Part shown: piece by piece, positions 45,271-54,188 of the stretch | Numbering within the stretch: the stretch's first letter is position 1 | Layout: every line of letters starts with the position of its first letter | Origin: JAGOMX01 sp041738135 | Lineage (GTDB): Bacteria; Pseudomonadota; Alphaproteobacteria; JAGOMX01 | Length of the DNA: 64,000 bases | Reading direction: 5' to 3' | Assembly: GCA_041738135.1 (NCBI GenBank) | Contig: JBGSQK010000057.1 | Span: 1 to 64,000 of the forward strand | The notes under the pieces: model-generated | The model's input: only the letters and a program-made list of their open reading frames with translations | What the model was told of the DNA's origin: nothing | Database searches by the model: none | Translations under genes and position numbers: made by a program

Positions 45271-47031
45271 TTACCCGCGAATAGCCGCAAACATCAGTCT
45301 TGCGAAGTCTGTCAACTTGTGGCTGATGGAATATTGTACAAAAGCCTTGGCCATTTTTGTATTAGTCGTCTTTTTAATAAACATTGGTGGCTCTGGGCTC
45401 TGGTAGAATGGAGTGAAAACCACCGACTTTTCTACTTTTTCCAGCATGTAAGGATTGTTTACAAAGCCATTGCCCGATTGAATGTTGTTGTACGTGGCGC
45501 CAGGATAGCCTCCCCATGGATTCCCACCTAAGGAAATACCCATGCCAGGGCTAGTATTAACAGCAACAGTGCCGTAATGGAGCTCATCAATTGCCTTCTT
45601 GAGTGTGCCATTATCTTCCAGTTCTTTCTGAGAAACAGGATCCACGATAATGGCAGCAGACAGCGTTCCCCACAGTTTTTCGTTAGCGAATTTTACCGCA
45701 TTGAGGAGATACTCCTCTTTGGTGGCACCATCCACATAGGCCTGTGTAGTAAAAGCGGCCCAAAACTCCCGGTTAAAAGCCATCTCATCTTTATTTGCAT
45801 CCAGATCTTTCACCAGCATCCATGGTTGGTGATCTTCATCCAGTTTGCCAAAAACAGATGCGCCAGGATAACAAGTCATCGCATCGGAAAAAGTTTGCTC
45901 GGTACCGGGATAATAGTTAACAGCAGGTGGTATGTCAGCCATGAGCTCTTGGAGCTTGGTAACAAGTTTTTCTGAGCCTGGCCAGTTCTTGGGCAGAACA
46001 AGTACGCGCATAGTTGTGCATGTATATCCATTAAACATAGCGAGCATGGAAAACAGATTTTTTGCTTGATAATCGAAGTGTTTTTCTTCCCAGTCACCTG
46101 GAACGACGATTACAGGAGTGACGTTGCCAAGCTCACCGGTAACAGGTTTTGGGTTAACGCGATGGTCTTTTTCTTTGTTCTTGCGACCTTCTTCGCCCCC
46201 GCCATACACGATGGCTTCGAAAGTTTTATCCGAACCAGTCATATGGATATCATCTACTAATGGGTGCATAACCAGGTGATGCCCCTCTTTGGCGCCACCT
46301 TGAACAATCTTCACGAAGCCCTCTTTAATAAAGGGCTTAAATATTTTCTCCATTAAGGGTCCCATGTATTCAAGCACAGGATGGGACTTAATGATGGCGA
46401 CTTTATTTTCAACAAATAGCTTGTGATAAAGATCACCCACGGTCAAACTTGATACATTACCAGCCCCTAAGATGAGGGAGGTGCCCCCCTTAAAGTCTTT
46501 GTCTTTGTATGCCAGAGCCTGAAGTTTATCAAAATCTTCAATTCTTGTGCCCTTTGCCAAGTGCACTTCACTGCGTGTGCCGGACATTAGTATTTTGTCC
46601 AGAGCTCCCCTGGGAAAGGTTTCTACAACCACACGGTCACCGTCCTGACGAATAGGAACAAAGGGTTTATCAGGGCCATCTTTTTCTATATGTTTCAGCA
46701 CATCTATATATAAATGAGTTGCTTGGGCAGCTATGGCAGGTCCAGCCAAGTAAGTCTGACTGGTTCCCCAATGACCTTCTGGGATATGTCTGGCTTTAAG
46801 GTCGGCCAGGGCCCACTCCTCGGAATATTTATCCAGATTCACCAGGACCTTTTCCAGTAGTTCTATTTTTTTGGCGATAGGATAGGTCTGCGCCCAAATG
46901 AGTTGGTGCTCTTTTAGATCTTTTAGATATTTATTAATGGTTTCGATGGGAGTATCGGGTAGCTTACCGCTTTCCAAAACTTGAGTCTTGGATCCCCTTA
47001 CGATCTCACTTTTCTTAATAGCTCTAGCCAT
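45271..47031 (-). CDS. Aldehyde-dehydrogenase-superfamily protein, first of a tandem pair
   Basis: 586 residues. It shares nearly every block with the downstream paralogue, for example LESGKLPDTPIETI against LETGKLPDTPKETI, HIHMTGSDKTFEAIV, and NYYPGTEQTFSDAM. The base is in TGELGNVTPVIVV and the catalytic cysteine is C338 in GYTCTTMRVLVLP. A 40-residue C-terminal extension (from about 545) is rich in lysine and hydrophobics and absent in the partner; it may mediate assembly or membrane contact. The pair arose by tandem duplication, and conservation of both active sites argues that both are in use, possibly as a heteromer. Confidence 0.86.
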   Translation of the reverse strand: MARAIKKSEIVRGSKTQVLESGKLPDTPIETINKYLKDLKEHQLIWAQTYPIAKKIELLEKVLVNLDKYSEEWALADLKARHIPEGHWGTSQTYLAGPAIAAQATHLYIDVLKHIEKDGPDKPFVPIRQDGDRVVVETFPRGALDKILMSGTRSEVHLAKGTRIEDFDKLQALAYKDKDFKGGTSLILGAGNVSSLTVGDLYHKLFVENKVAIIKSHPVLEYMGPLMEKIFKPFIKEGFVKIVQGGAKEGHHLVMHPLVDDIHMTGSDKTFEAIVYGGGEEGRKNKEKDHRVNPKPVTGELGNVTPVIVVPGDWEEKHFDYQAKNLFSMLAMFNGYTCTTMRVLVLPKNWPGSEKLVTKLQELMADIPPAVNYYPGTEQTFSDAMTCYPGASVFGKLDEDHQPWMLVKDLDANKDEMAFNREFWAAFTTQAYVDGATKEEYLLNAVKFANEKLWGTLSAAIIVDPVSQKELEDNGTLKKAIDELHYGTVAVNTSPGMGISLGGNPWGGYPGATYNNIQSGNGFVNNPYMLEKVEKSVVFTPFYQSPEPPMFIKKTTNTKMAKAFVQYSISHKLTDFARLMFAAIRG

Positions 47032-47211
47032 GATAAACCCCTCTGGAAATGATGTTAACCCTATCTATAACCATATCATGCTGTTTATTAACAACTGGTT
47101 AATATTAGTTCAAATTCGAATAATAAAATGCATTTTTTACGACATTTTTGAATTATTTTTCATTTTGAGTGTGTTAAAGTGGTCTGTACTGGAAAATGAG
47201 GATGTTTTTCT

Positions 47212-47937
47212 TTGAAAATGATTTGTTATGACTCTATTGATTCTACTATGGATGAAGCTAAGCGTCTGTTGCACAAGGATTTTGAGGGCAATCTGGAAAG
47301 CGTTATTCTTGCCAAAGTACAAACAGGTGGCAGGGGGCGTCATGGACGCATCTGGGTGTCTCGCCCGGGCAATTTGTTTATGTCTTATGTGGCATCCAGT
47401 GTTGAACCCTCGCTTCTCTCTCAATTTGCTTTATTGTGGGGGATTGTATTGCAGCAGGTTATCTCCCAATGCACTCAAAGTGTTGTCCAATGTAAGTGGC
47501 CCAACGATGTGCTGGTGGATGGCAAGAAGATAGCTGGCGTATTAGTTGAACGCTATGAGGGGGCCCTCATTGTCGGCGTGGGTGTTAACCTAGAATACTA
47601 TCCTGAAAAGGTTTTGTTTCACGCTACTTGTCTAAAAGAACACGTTGCTGAACTGCCTACACCAGTGGAATTGGCTCATATAATTGCAGATGAGTATAAG
47701 GCCAGTCGCATCCTCTGGGAGCAAAATGGCTTTGATCAGGTGCGAGTTAAGTGGTTGAAAAACGCCTGGAAACTGCATGAAGAGATAAATATTCGCCAAG
47801 AGGACAGATCTGTGGTAGGAATATTTGAGACCATTGATGCAATCGGAGCACTTATACTTAAAAGTGCAGACGGTTTGGAACACAAGCTCTATGTGGGCGA
47901 TTTGATAGAAGAGGTTACGGATGTTACTCGCAATTGA
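47212..47937 (+). CDS. birA: Biotin-[acetyl-CoA carboxylase] ligase
   Basis: 241 residues, the ligase-only form without the DNA-binding domain of E. coli BirA. Motifs are the N-terminal DSTMDEAKRL, the adenylation loop GGRGRHGRIWVS, and CKWPNDVLVDGKKIAGVLVE. It biotinylates the acetyl-CoA carboxylase carrier protein. A TTG start at 47212 sits 8 bases after GAGGAT; an in-frame ATG two codons later is possible. It overlaps coaX by 17 bases, so they are translated together. In most alphaproteobacteria this block follows the nuo operon, but here the aldehyde-dehydrogenase pair precedes it. Confidence 0.93.
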   Translation: MKMICYDSIDSTMDEAKRLLHKDFEGNLESVILAKVQTGGRGRHGRIWVSRPGNLFMSYVASSVEPSLLSQFALLWGIVLQQVISQCTQSVVQCKWPNDVLVDGKKIAGVLVERYEGALIVGVGVNLEYYPEKVLFHATCLKEHVAELPTPVELAHIIADEYKASRILWEQNGFDQVRVKWLKNAWKLHEEINIRQEDRSVVGIFETIDAIGALILKSADGLEHKLYVGDLIEEVTDVTRN

Positions 47938-48703
47938 TGCTGGCAACACGAATGTGGAATTTGCAGTGTTCGAAAAGAAGCACCTTGTGGCCCAATGGCG
48001 AGCAGGATCTTCTATGAAACGCACACCCGATGAATGGGCGTCTTGGTTGATCAGTTTGATGCAACTGGCGAAGGTAGATCACACCAAGGTTAGGCAGAGT
48101 ATAATCTCCTGCGTGGTTCCCAACTTGCTTATGGATTTGACAGGTCTTTGTAGTCAACACTTCGGCCATGAGCCTATCGTTATGGGACAAGGTAAGTTGG
48201 AGCTTGGTTTAGGCTCGGACGTGGTTGATCCTGATGATGTGGGATCTGATTTAATGACCGCATGCGTGGCTGCGAAGCAATTATTCGGGGCGCCCGCACT
48301 GATATTGGATATGGGAACAGCTACGACGCTTTCCTTGCTTGATCAAAATGGCAACTTTGCTGGTGTAGCAATTGCCCCTGGTTTGAATCTCTCATTAGAA
48401 GCCCTCACAGGTGGAGCAGCGCGTTTGCCGCAAGTGAGTTGGGCAAGAACAGAAAAAGTGATTGGCACCACAACTTTATCAGCTATTCAAGGTGGCGTAT
48501 ATTGGGGGTATATGGGGTTGATCGAAAATCTCATTGTGCGTGCAAAAGAACAATTCCTGGATATGCATCCAGAAGCAGAAATTAAAGTCATCGCCACCGG
48601 CGGGCTTGCCCGATATGTGGTTGAGGACACAAAATTAATCGACCATTATGATCCAGACTTGGGTCTGAAAGGTCTGCAAATTATCGCAGAATTAAATAAG
48701 TAA
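47921..48703 (+). CDS. coaX: Type III pantothenate kinase
   Basis: 260 residues. The first step of CoA synthesis, phosphorylating pantothenate. It has the ASKHA phosphate loop LLAIDAGNTNVEFAVF, the ILDMGTATTLSLLD motif and the YWGYMGLIENLI block expected of CoaX, distinct from type I CoaA. It overlaps birA and is followed 13 bases later by rnj. Confidence 0.95.
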   Translation: MLLAIDAGNTNVEFAVFEKKHLVAQWRAGSSMKRTPDEWASWLISLMQLAKVDHTKVRQSIISCVVPNLLMDLTGLCSQHFGHEPIVMGQGKLELGLGSDVVDPDDVGSDLMTACVAAKQLFGAPALILDMGTATTLSLLDQNGNFAGVAIAPGLNLSLEALTGGAARLPQVSWARTEKVIGTTTLSAIQGGVYWGYMGLIENLIVRAKEQFLDMHPEAEIKVIATGGLARYVVEDTKLIDHYDPDLGLKGLQIIAELNK

Positions 48704-48716
48704 AATAGGTGAATAT

Positions 48717-50366
48717 ATGAAGAACTTTGGTAAGGAACTTTACTTTATCCCGCTGGGTGGATCCGGCGAGATTGGTATGAATTTAAACTTGTACGGATAT
48801 GACGATCAATTCCTGATTGTCGACTTTGGTATAACCTTTGGTGATGACTTAGGCATTGATGTGATCATGCCGGATATCAGCTATCTGGAGGAAAATAAGG
48901 ACAAGATCGTTGGTATGGTATTGACCCATGCCCATGAGGATCACATTGGAGCCATTCCATACATCTGGAACCGTTTGCGTTGCCCAATGTACGCAACACC
49001 TTTTACCGCTGCTATTATTCGTGGCAAGCTGAAGGATGCTGGATTCATTAAAGAAGCTGAGTTGGTTGAAGTGCCCATTGGCGGTGCTATGAAGCTGGGC
49101 GATTTTGATATTGAGTTCGTAACACTAACCCACTCCATACCTGAACCCAGTGCCATATGTATTAAGACGCCGCTGGGAACCATCGTTCACACGGGCGACT
49201 GGAAGATGGATACGGATCCTTTGGTGGGAGCGTCGACCGATATTGACCGCTTGCGCCAAATTGGCGATTCGGGTGTCTTGGCCTTGACCTGTGACTCTAC
49301 TAACGTCTTTGTGGAAGGGCGCACAGAGTCTGAACTGGCCGTACGTGATTCCATGATCAAATTGGTGGGAGAGCAGGAAAACCGTGTAGCTGTTGCATTG
49401 TTTGCCAGCAATGTGGCGCGTCTTGAGACTTGTGCTATGGCAGCGGCGGCTCATAACCGTATTCCGGTGCTTGTGGGTAGGTCATTGTACCGTATGTATG
49501 AGGCAGCACGTGAGACAGGATATTTGGCCAATGTGCCAGAATTTATCACACCTGAAAAAGCGGCTGGTCTGCCTCGGGATCAGGTTTTGTACCTGTGTAC
49601 GGGATCGCAAGGTGAGCCACGGGCGGCTCTATCGCGCTTGGCTGATAAGTCACACCCCTTATTGAAACTTGATCGTGGCGACACGGTCATATTCTCTGCA
49701 CGTAAGATTCCCGGCAACGAATTGTTGGTTGGTCTGATGCAAAACCGGTTGCAGAGCCAGGGCGTTGAAGTGATCTCCGATGGCGAAGAATTTACGCACG
49801 TGTCAGGACATCCTGCCCGTGACGAGCTTTGCGATATGTACAGCTTAATCCGCCCACAGATTTTGTTGCCGGTGCATGGTGAGCAATTACACATGCACGA
49901 GCAAGCAAAGTTGGCGTTAAGCCATGGTGTGCCGCAGGCGGTGGTGCCTTATAACGGGTGTGTGATTCGCATTGCGCCAGGCAATCCACAAATTGTCAGC
50001 GATGTGCATAGTGGGCGCTGGGCCTATGATGGTAGCCGTGTTGTTCCTTTATACAGTGAACACATTAAAGAGCGCGGTCGCATCATGCGTGATGGCGCTG
50101 TATTTGTGACCATTACACCGGATTTGATTAACCAAGAGCCCATGATGACGTTTATTGGTTTGGCTGCCGATGAAGGCGAGGCGGATCTATTGCGTAAACT
50201 AGCTTTGCGTGAATTTGCTGGTATGATTGAGAAGTCCACTGCCGAGCTCTGGGACAATGACCAGGAAATGACCGATCTGGTGCGTGTGGCAGTGAGGCGA
50301 GCGGCAAAAGCGGTTTGTGGTCGTAAGCCATATGTGCTAACCCATATCTTGCGCCCAGGGTTCTAA
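48717..50366 (+). CDS. rnj: Ribonuclease J
   Basis: 549 residues of the metallo-beta-lactamase/beta-CASP family, with 5'-exonuclease and endonuclease activity on mRNA and rRNA. The zinc site is THAHEDHIGA (H71, H73, D75, H76), with further ligands in HTGDWKMD and the C-terminal HVSGHPARDEL and LPVHGE motifs. RNase J is typical of alphaproteobacteria, which often carry both RNase E and J. The DUF1467 gene starts on the base after its stop. Confidence 0.95.
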   Translation: MKNFGKELYFIPLGGSGEIGMNLNLYGYDDQFLIVDFGITFGDDLGIDVIMPDISYLEENKDKIVGMVLTHAHEDHIGAIPYIWNRLRCPMYATPFTAAIIRGKLKDAGFIKEAELVEVPIGGAMKLGDFDIEFVTLTHSIPEPSAICIKTPLGTIVHTGDWKMDTDPLVGASTDIDRLRQIGDSGVLALTCDSTNVFVEGRTESELAVRDSMIKLVGEQENRVAVALFASNVARLETCAMAAAAHNRIPVLVGRSLYRMYEAARETGYLANVPEFITPEKAAGLPRDQVLYLCTGSQGEPRAALSRLADKSHPLLKLDRGDTVIFSARKIPGNELLVGLMQNRLQSQGVEVISDGEEFTHVSGHPARDELCDMYSLIRPQILLPVHGEQLHMHEQAKLALSHGVPQAVVPYNGCVIRIAPGNPQIVSDVHSGRWAYDGSRVVPLYSEHIKERGRIMRDGAVFVTITPDLINQEPMMTFIGLAADEGEADLLRKLALREFAGMIEKSTAELWDNDQEMTDLVRVAVRRAAKAVCGRKPYVLTHILRPGF

Positions 50367-50612
50367 ATGAGCATCTTTACCGGTATCATGGTCTACGTGA
50401 TTCTTTGGTGGTTGCTGTTCTTTATGGTATTGCCATGGGGGATTCAACCTATTGAACAACCTGAAGCCGGTTGGCAACGAGGTGCACCTTACAAGCCAAA
50501 GCTATGGATGAAAGCGCTGGTGACCACAGGTCTTGCAACGGTTGCGTTTTGTTTGTTATACCTATATGTCCCGGCTGATTTAATGCAGTGGGAAGTGTTT
50601 AAAGAAAAATGA
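50367..50612 (+). CDS. DUF1467 family membrane protein
   Basis: 81 residues with two membrane segments (about 4-24 and 47-67) around a short Trp- and Pro-containing loop, including FMVLPWGIQP. DUF1467 proteins occur almost only in alphaproteobacteria, next to rnj, and have no known function. ATG begins immediately after the rnj stop, which implies coupled translation. Confidence 0.88.
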   Translation: MSIFTGIMVYVILWWLLFFMVLPWGIQPIEQPEAGWQRGAPYKPKLWMKALVTTGLATVAFCLLYLYVPADLMQWEVFKEK

Positions 50613-50620
50613 GGGAAATC

Positions 50621-51274
50621 ATGAGAAAGTTTGTGACCATCACATTAATGTGCTTCGCTTCCATAAATCTTGTGCATGCAGAAGAAAAGAAATCATCTAG
50701 CTCAGAAAACGCATCCTTTCATGGCTCAAAAACTTTAAAAGATAAAAACTATAATGAGCTCACCATTAATGGTCCGGCCGACCTGGAAAAGGTAACAGCC
50801 AATTCGTTGAAAGTGAATGGACCTTTAAAATCCCTTAATATCAAAGTCAAAAAAATGAACATCAAGGGACCCACCATATTAACCAATGCGCAAGTGAATA
50901 CGGCCGAAGCCCATGGTCCAACGGAGGTAGCCGGATCAACCATCGCGGATACGATCAGCGTTTATGGCCCCATGTTGACGTTTACCAGTAAATTTTTAGG
51001 ACCAGTAAAGGTCCTGGGACCTATTGATGCTCTGAGTGTCGCCTTCGAAAAATCTCTCACCATTGGTGGGCACGACAGTAAGTTCGAAAAATGCGTAACG
51101 AAAAAAATCATCGTTAGCAAACCCACAGGCTTACACGCCATGAAGCAAGTAGTGCACGTCAAAGGCGGATCTATCGAAGAAGTAGAATTTGAAGGCGGCA
51201 ACGGCGTGGTGGAAGCTGACAAAGAAGCCAAGGTAGGTCGCGTAGTAGGCGGCGCTTTGAATAAGCCGAAGTAA
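50621..51274 (+). CDS. Exported Gly-Pro repeat protein, probable beta-solenoid
   Basis: About 217 residues with a signal peptide (MRKFVTITLMCFASINLVHA). The mature part has seven regularly spaced x-G-P turns about 15-20 residues apart (NGPAD, NGPLK, KGPTI, HGPTE, YGPML, LGPVK, LGPID) between short beta-strand-like segments with alternating hydrophobics, as in bactofilin-like or pentapeptide-type beta-solenoids. A cysteine-containing C-terminal segment follows. No named family recognised. The ATG at 50621 follows GAGGG, 9 bases after DUF1467 ends, so it belongs to the rnj operon by position. Confidence 0.7.
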   Translation: MRKFVTITLMCFASINLVHAEEKKSSSSENASFHGSKTLKDKNYNELTINGPADLEKVTANSLKVNGPLKSLNIKVKKMNIKGPTILTNAQVNTAEAHGPTEVAGSTIADTISVYGPMLTFTSKFLGPVKVLGPIDALSVAFEKSLTIGGHDSKFEKCVTKKIIVSKPTGLHAMKQVVHVKGGSIEEVEFEGGNGVVEADKEAKVGRVVGGALNKPK

Positions 51275-51662
51275 AAAGCTTTCCTTTAACCAGTGCCTTT
51301 GTATACGTGAAAAACAATTCAAGCTGATCGTTTTTACCAATCGCAATGAAGTCCCAAAAACCCAAACTCTATTGAGTTCTGAGGCAAAAGCTGTTGCAAC
51401 TAGTTTTGGGGTGCTTTCGAAATAAGAAAAACCATGAAAGCTAGCTACAGATTATGTTTTATTTGCTTTGGAGTCCCACAACTACCTGTATTAGGCATAA
51501 AGGAGGCCTATTACTTTAACTTCTTTGTCCAGCAAGTCTTGCATTTTAAAACCAGGAAGCGCAAATGTGAGCCACATAGGATGATGTTTAATGAATATTT
51601 CACTATTTGCACGTTATAATACCCATATAGTGAACGTAAGTATGTACCGAAGGAGAAGCATC

Positions 51663-52421
51663 ATGAGCCGCGTTAAGGATAAGATTGTTGTTGTCACTGG
51701 GGCTGGTTCAGGTATAGGTGAGGCTGCTTGCCTATTGCTAGCTAGTGAAGGTGCCTTAGTGGCCGTTACGGGCAGGGACCAGAAAAAATGTCAACTCGTA
51801 GTTGATCAAATTACAAAAAAAGGTGGCGTTGCCAAATTCTGGCGTATGGATACTACTGACGAAAGTGAAGTTGATCAGACTATGCGATCTATTCACAAGA
51901 CATTTGGCCATATAGATGGATTGGTGAACAATGCCGGTATATCGGGTGCAAATCCCAAAACTCACAAAGTCACAACTCAGGAGTGGGATAATGTGATGAA
52001 TGTGAATATGCGTGGCGTATTTTTCTGTACACGTTCCGTGTTGCCGCTAATGAAGGAGGACGGTGGCGGCAGTATAGTCAACGTCTCTTCCATATTAGGT
52101 ATAGTCGGAAACTCTGCTATGCCATCTGCTTATATTGCCTCAAAAGGAGGTGTCCGGCTATTGACCAAAGCTGATGCCCTAGCTTATGCAGAAAACAATA
52201 TTCGTGTAAATTCTATCCATCCGGGATTTGTATGGACCCCCATATTTCAGGCAGCCGTTGATAGAGGTCTAAAAAGAGAGGATCTCACTCCCGGAGTTCC
52301 GATGAGTAGAGTGGCTGAACCTATAGAAATCGCTTATGGCATTTTATTTCTCATATCTGATGAATCCTCCTACATGACCGGCAGCGAATTAGTTATTGAT
52401 GGCGGCGTAACGGCGAAGTAA
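51663..52421 (+). CDS. Short-chain dehydrogenase/reductase
   Basis: 252 residues, classical SDR. The NAD(P)-binding motif is TGAGSGIGEAA, then NNAGISGAN, and the catalytic Ser-Tyr-Lys triad lies in NVSSILGIVGNSAMP followed by SAYIASKGG. The C-terminal SGSELVIDGG-type ending (TGSELVIDGGVTAK) is characteristic of the classical branch of alcohol and 3-oxoacyl-ACP-like reductases. The substrate is unknown. ATG at 51663 follows AAGGAGAAGC. The 388 bases upstream (51275-51662) contain no gene I can support. Confidence 0.92.
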   Translation: MSRVKDKIVVVTGAGSGIGEAACLLLASEGALVAVTGRDQKKCQLVVDQITKKGGVAKFWRMDTTDESEVDQTMRSIHKTFGHIDGLVNNAGISGANPKTHKVTTQEWDNVMNVNMRGVFFCTRSVLPLMKEDGGGSIVNVSSILGIVGNSAMPSAYIASKGGVRLLTKADALAYAENNIRVNSIHPGFVWTPIFQAAVDRGLKREDLTPGVPMSRVAEPIEIAYGILFLISDESSYMTGSELVIDGGVTAK

Positions 52422-52738
52422 ATGAATTATATTTGAAAGGCATTACCATAGGCTTTAAACGTGCATATCACTCGTTTAATCTTTTTGGAGCAGTAATTAT
52501 GCTGGATTATAAGTGCTTCCAAAAGAGTGCCCTACGTATATACCCTTATCAAACCGACACAAAAAAAATGATAATAGAGTTTTTCGCCCCAATTTCATGC
52601 GATATTGGATCTGGTTGCGGTAGAGGGTCACGTCTCCAACATTATCTTATATAATTATATTGACAAAACTAGTATTAAGCCTTACTTGTATATTAGAATT
52701 TGATGATTTCATTTTTTTATTGTTTAAAAGGACTTGTT

Positions 52739-54127
52739 ATGAACAAATATATTATTCAATTTATTACGGTTGCCTCCTTATTGTCGCCATGCGCAGCCAG
52801 TGACGCTGTTGTTCTTGTTGGCCCCCAGACACGATCTTTTACAAGTTGTCTTGCAAATTTCACTAAGGAAAGAATATCTGGATTGTACTACACGACGTCC
52901 GTTGCAGGATACGACTCGTACGACTATAACATGCACGAATATCTAAAATCAAAATTGGTAGACGGCTGGAACCTTGGAGAGTTCAGTAGCACTCAGAAAA
53001 ATATTCCTGCTCAGGGCGAGGCCGGGTTTAAACCCTATGACGATATAGTTAAAAAGGGTTTTAAAGTCTATGAAAACTATCTGGATTTAAATCCTGGTCA
53101 AACTGTTGAGGACCTTGAAGTTCTTGAGCATAAGACCACATATCAATATCTCTATAAAGAAACTCAAGGAAATGTCAGCATCATATTGTTAGATAAGGCA
53201 AGTTCTATTGATTGCGCTTTAAAAGGTCGGAAAACAGAATATAGCTATGAACAGCTGATGGATGGGAATGTGACAAACCAATTGTCTGATAGCATTCATG
53301 GCATAGCTATTAAAATCATCGATATAAGATATTCGGATCTCGATGACGATACAAAAGCGAGCCAGATAAAGGAGCTTAACGCCCAGAAGGAAATACTTGA
53401 GGCAAAAAGGAGTGGCATATTTAGCGACCTCAAAAAGCACATGTCTCTTAAAATGTTTTCTTCTTGGTTTGAAATTTCTGAGAATCGCTTAGAATCTTTT
53501 TATGATGAAACCGGACTGTTGGGATTAAGCGAGAGGTTTCAGAATACCCACTTGGATATTCATTTTCTTTTGAGAAGCGAAGCAGGAGTGTCGGAAAATC
53601 TGTGTAATAGAGTAGCTGGACTTTTGTCCGGTGGTAATATTTCTGTTATTGGGCACTACTGTGGTGTCACAATGAACATTAATCCAGACAATCAGTCATT
53701 GAAGGTTAAAGTAGTTGATCCCACATTTAATGTGGAAAGACCTTATGTGAAAGCTCTGTTTGGCTTGAAGGAACCTTTAGAACAGAAATGCCTGAGATTG
53801 TTTACCAAATTCTCAGAATCTTTGAATCTGAGGCTGAATCATGGGTACTATTTCCGTGGAGACCAGGTTGTTAACATGAGCGATTGTGGTCGTTTTTCGA
53901 TGATCTATTTGTTGTCCGAAATCAATGGAAAAGAGGCAAGCAGCCTCACCAATTATGATATTTACCAAGGCCTCCAGACCCTTGAAGAGGATGGCTATGA
54001 GCTTATACACCAAACCAAAACTGATATCAATCAAGTGCCACAAGTTCAGTCTTGGTTTTCTAAGTATATCACTGGCCCTCTGATTCGTACCCCATGCAAT
54101 TTCATATTAAAGAGGTTCTTTTCTTAA
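52739..54127 (+). CDS. Exported protein with a Ulp1/CE-clan cysteine-protease-like catalytic pattern
   Basis: About 462 residues. A signal peptide (MNKYIIQFITVASLLSPCAA) starts at the ATG at 52739, which follows AAAGGACTTG. Residues about 25-285 are unrecognised. The C-terminal region carries H306 in SVIGHYCGVTMNI, D327 in VKVVDPTFN, Q376 in GDQVVNMSDCG and C383 in DCGRFSMIYLL. This order and spacing (21, 49 and 7 residues) closely match the His-Asp-Gln-Cys tetrad of the Ulp1/SENP (C48) group of clan CE (17, 43, 6 in yeast Ulp1). Clan CE enzymes cleave SUMO, NEDD8 or ubiquitin, or act as acetyltransferases (YopJ), and several bacterial ones are host-directed. The call rests on these motifs only; overall similarity is low. 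Confidence 0.6.
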   Translation: MNKYIIQFITVASLLSPCAASDAVVLVGPQTRSFTSCLANFTKERISGLYYTTSVAGYDSYDYNMHEYLKSKLVDGWNLGEFSSTQKNIPAQGEAGFKPYDDIVKKGFKVYENYLDLNPGQTVEDLEVLEHKTTYQYLYKETQGNVSIILLDKASSIDCALKGRKTEYSYEQLMDGNVTNQLSDSIHGIAIKIIDIRYSDLDDDTKASQIKELNAQKEILEAKRSGIFSDLKKHMSLKMFSSWFEISENRLESFYDETGLLGLSERFQNTHLDIHFLLRSEAGVSENLCNRVAGLLSGGNISVIGHYCGVTMNINPDNQSLKVKVVDPTFNVERPYVKALFGLKEPLEQKCLRLFTKFSESLNLRLNHGYYFRGDQVVNMSDCGRFSMIYLLSEINGKEASSLTNYDIYQGLQTLEEDGYELIHQTKTDINQVPQVQSWFSKYITGPLIRTPCNFILKRFFS

Positions 54128-54188
54128 CGATGTGAAAGGGACTACGCAGTTCCGGAACCATAGATTTCTAGGCGGGGTGTGCAATCTT

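Noticed and set aside
52433..52654. 73-codon frame after the SDR gene
   Set aside because: No ribosome-binding site, no motif, and irregular composition; the 52422-52738 gap is treated as non-coding.
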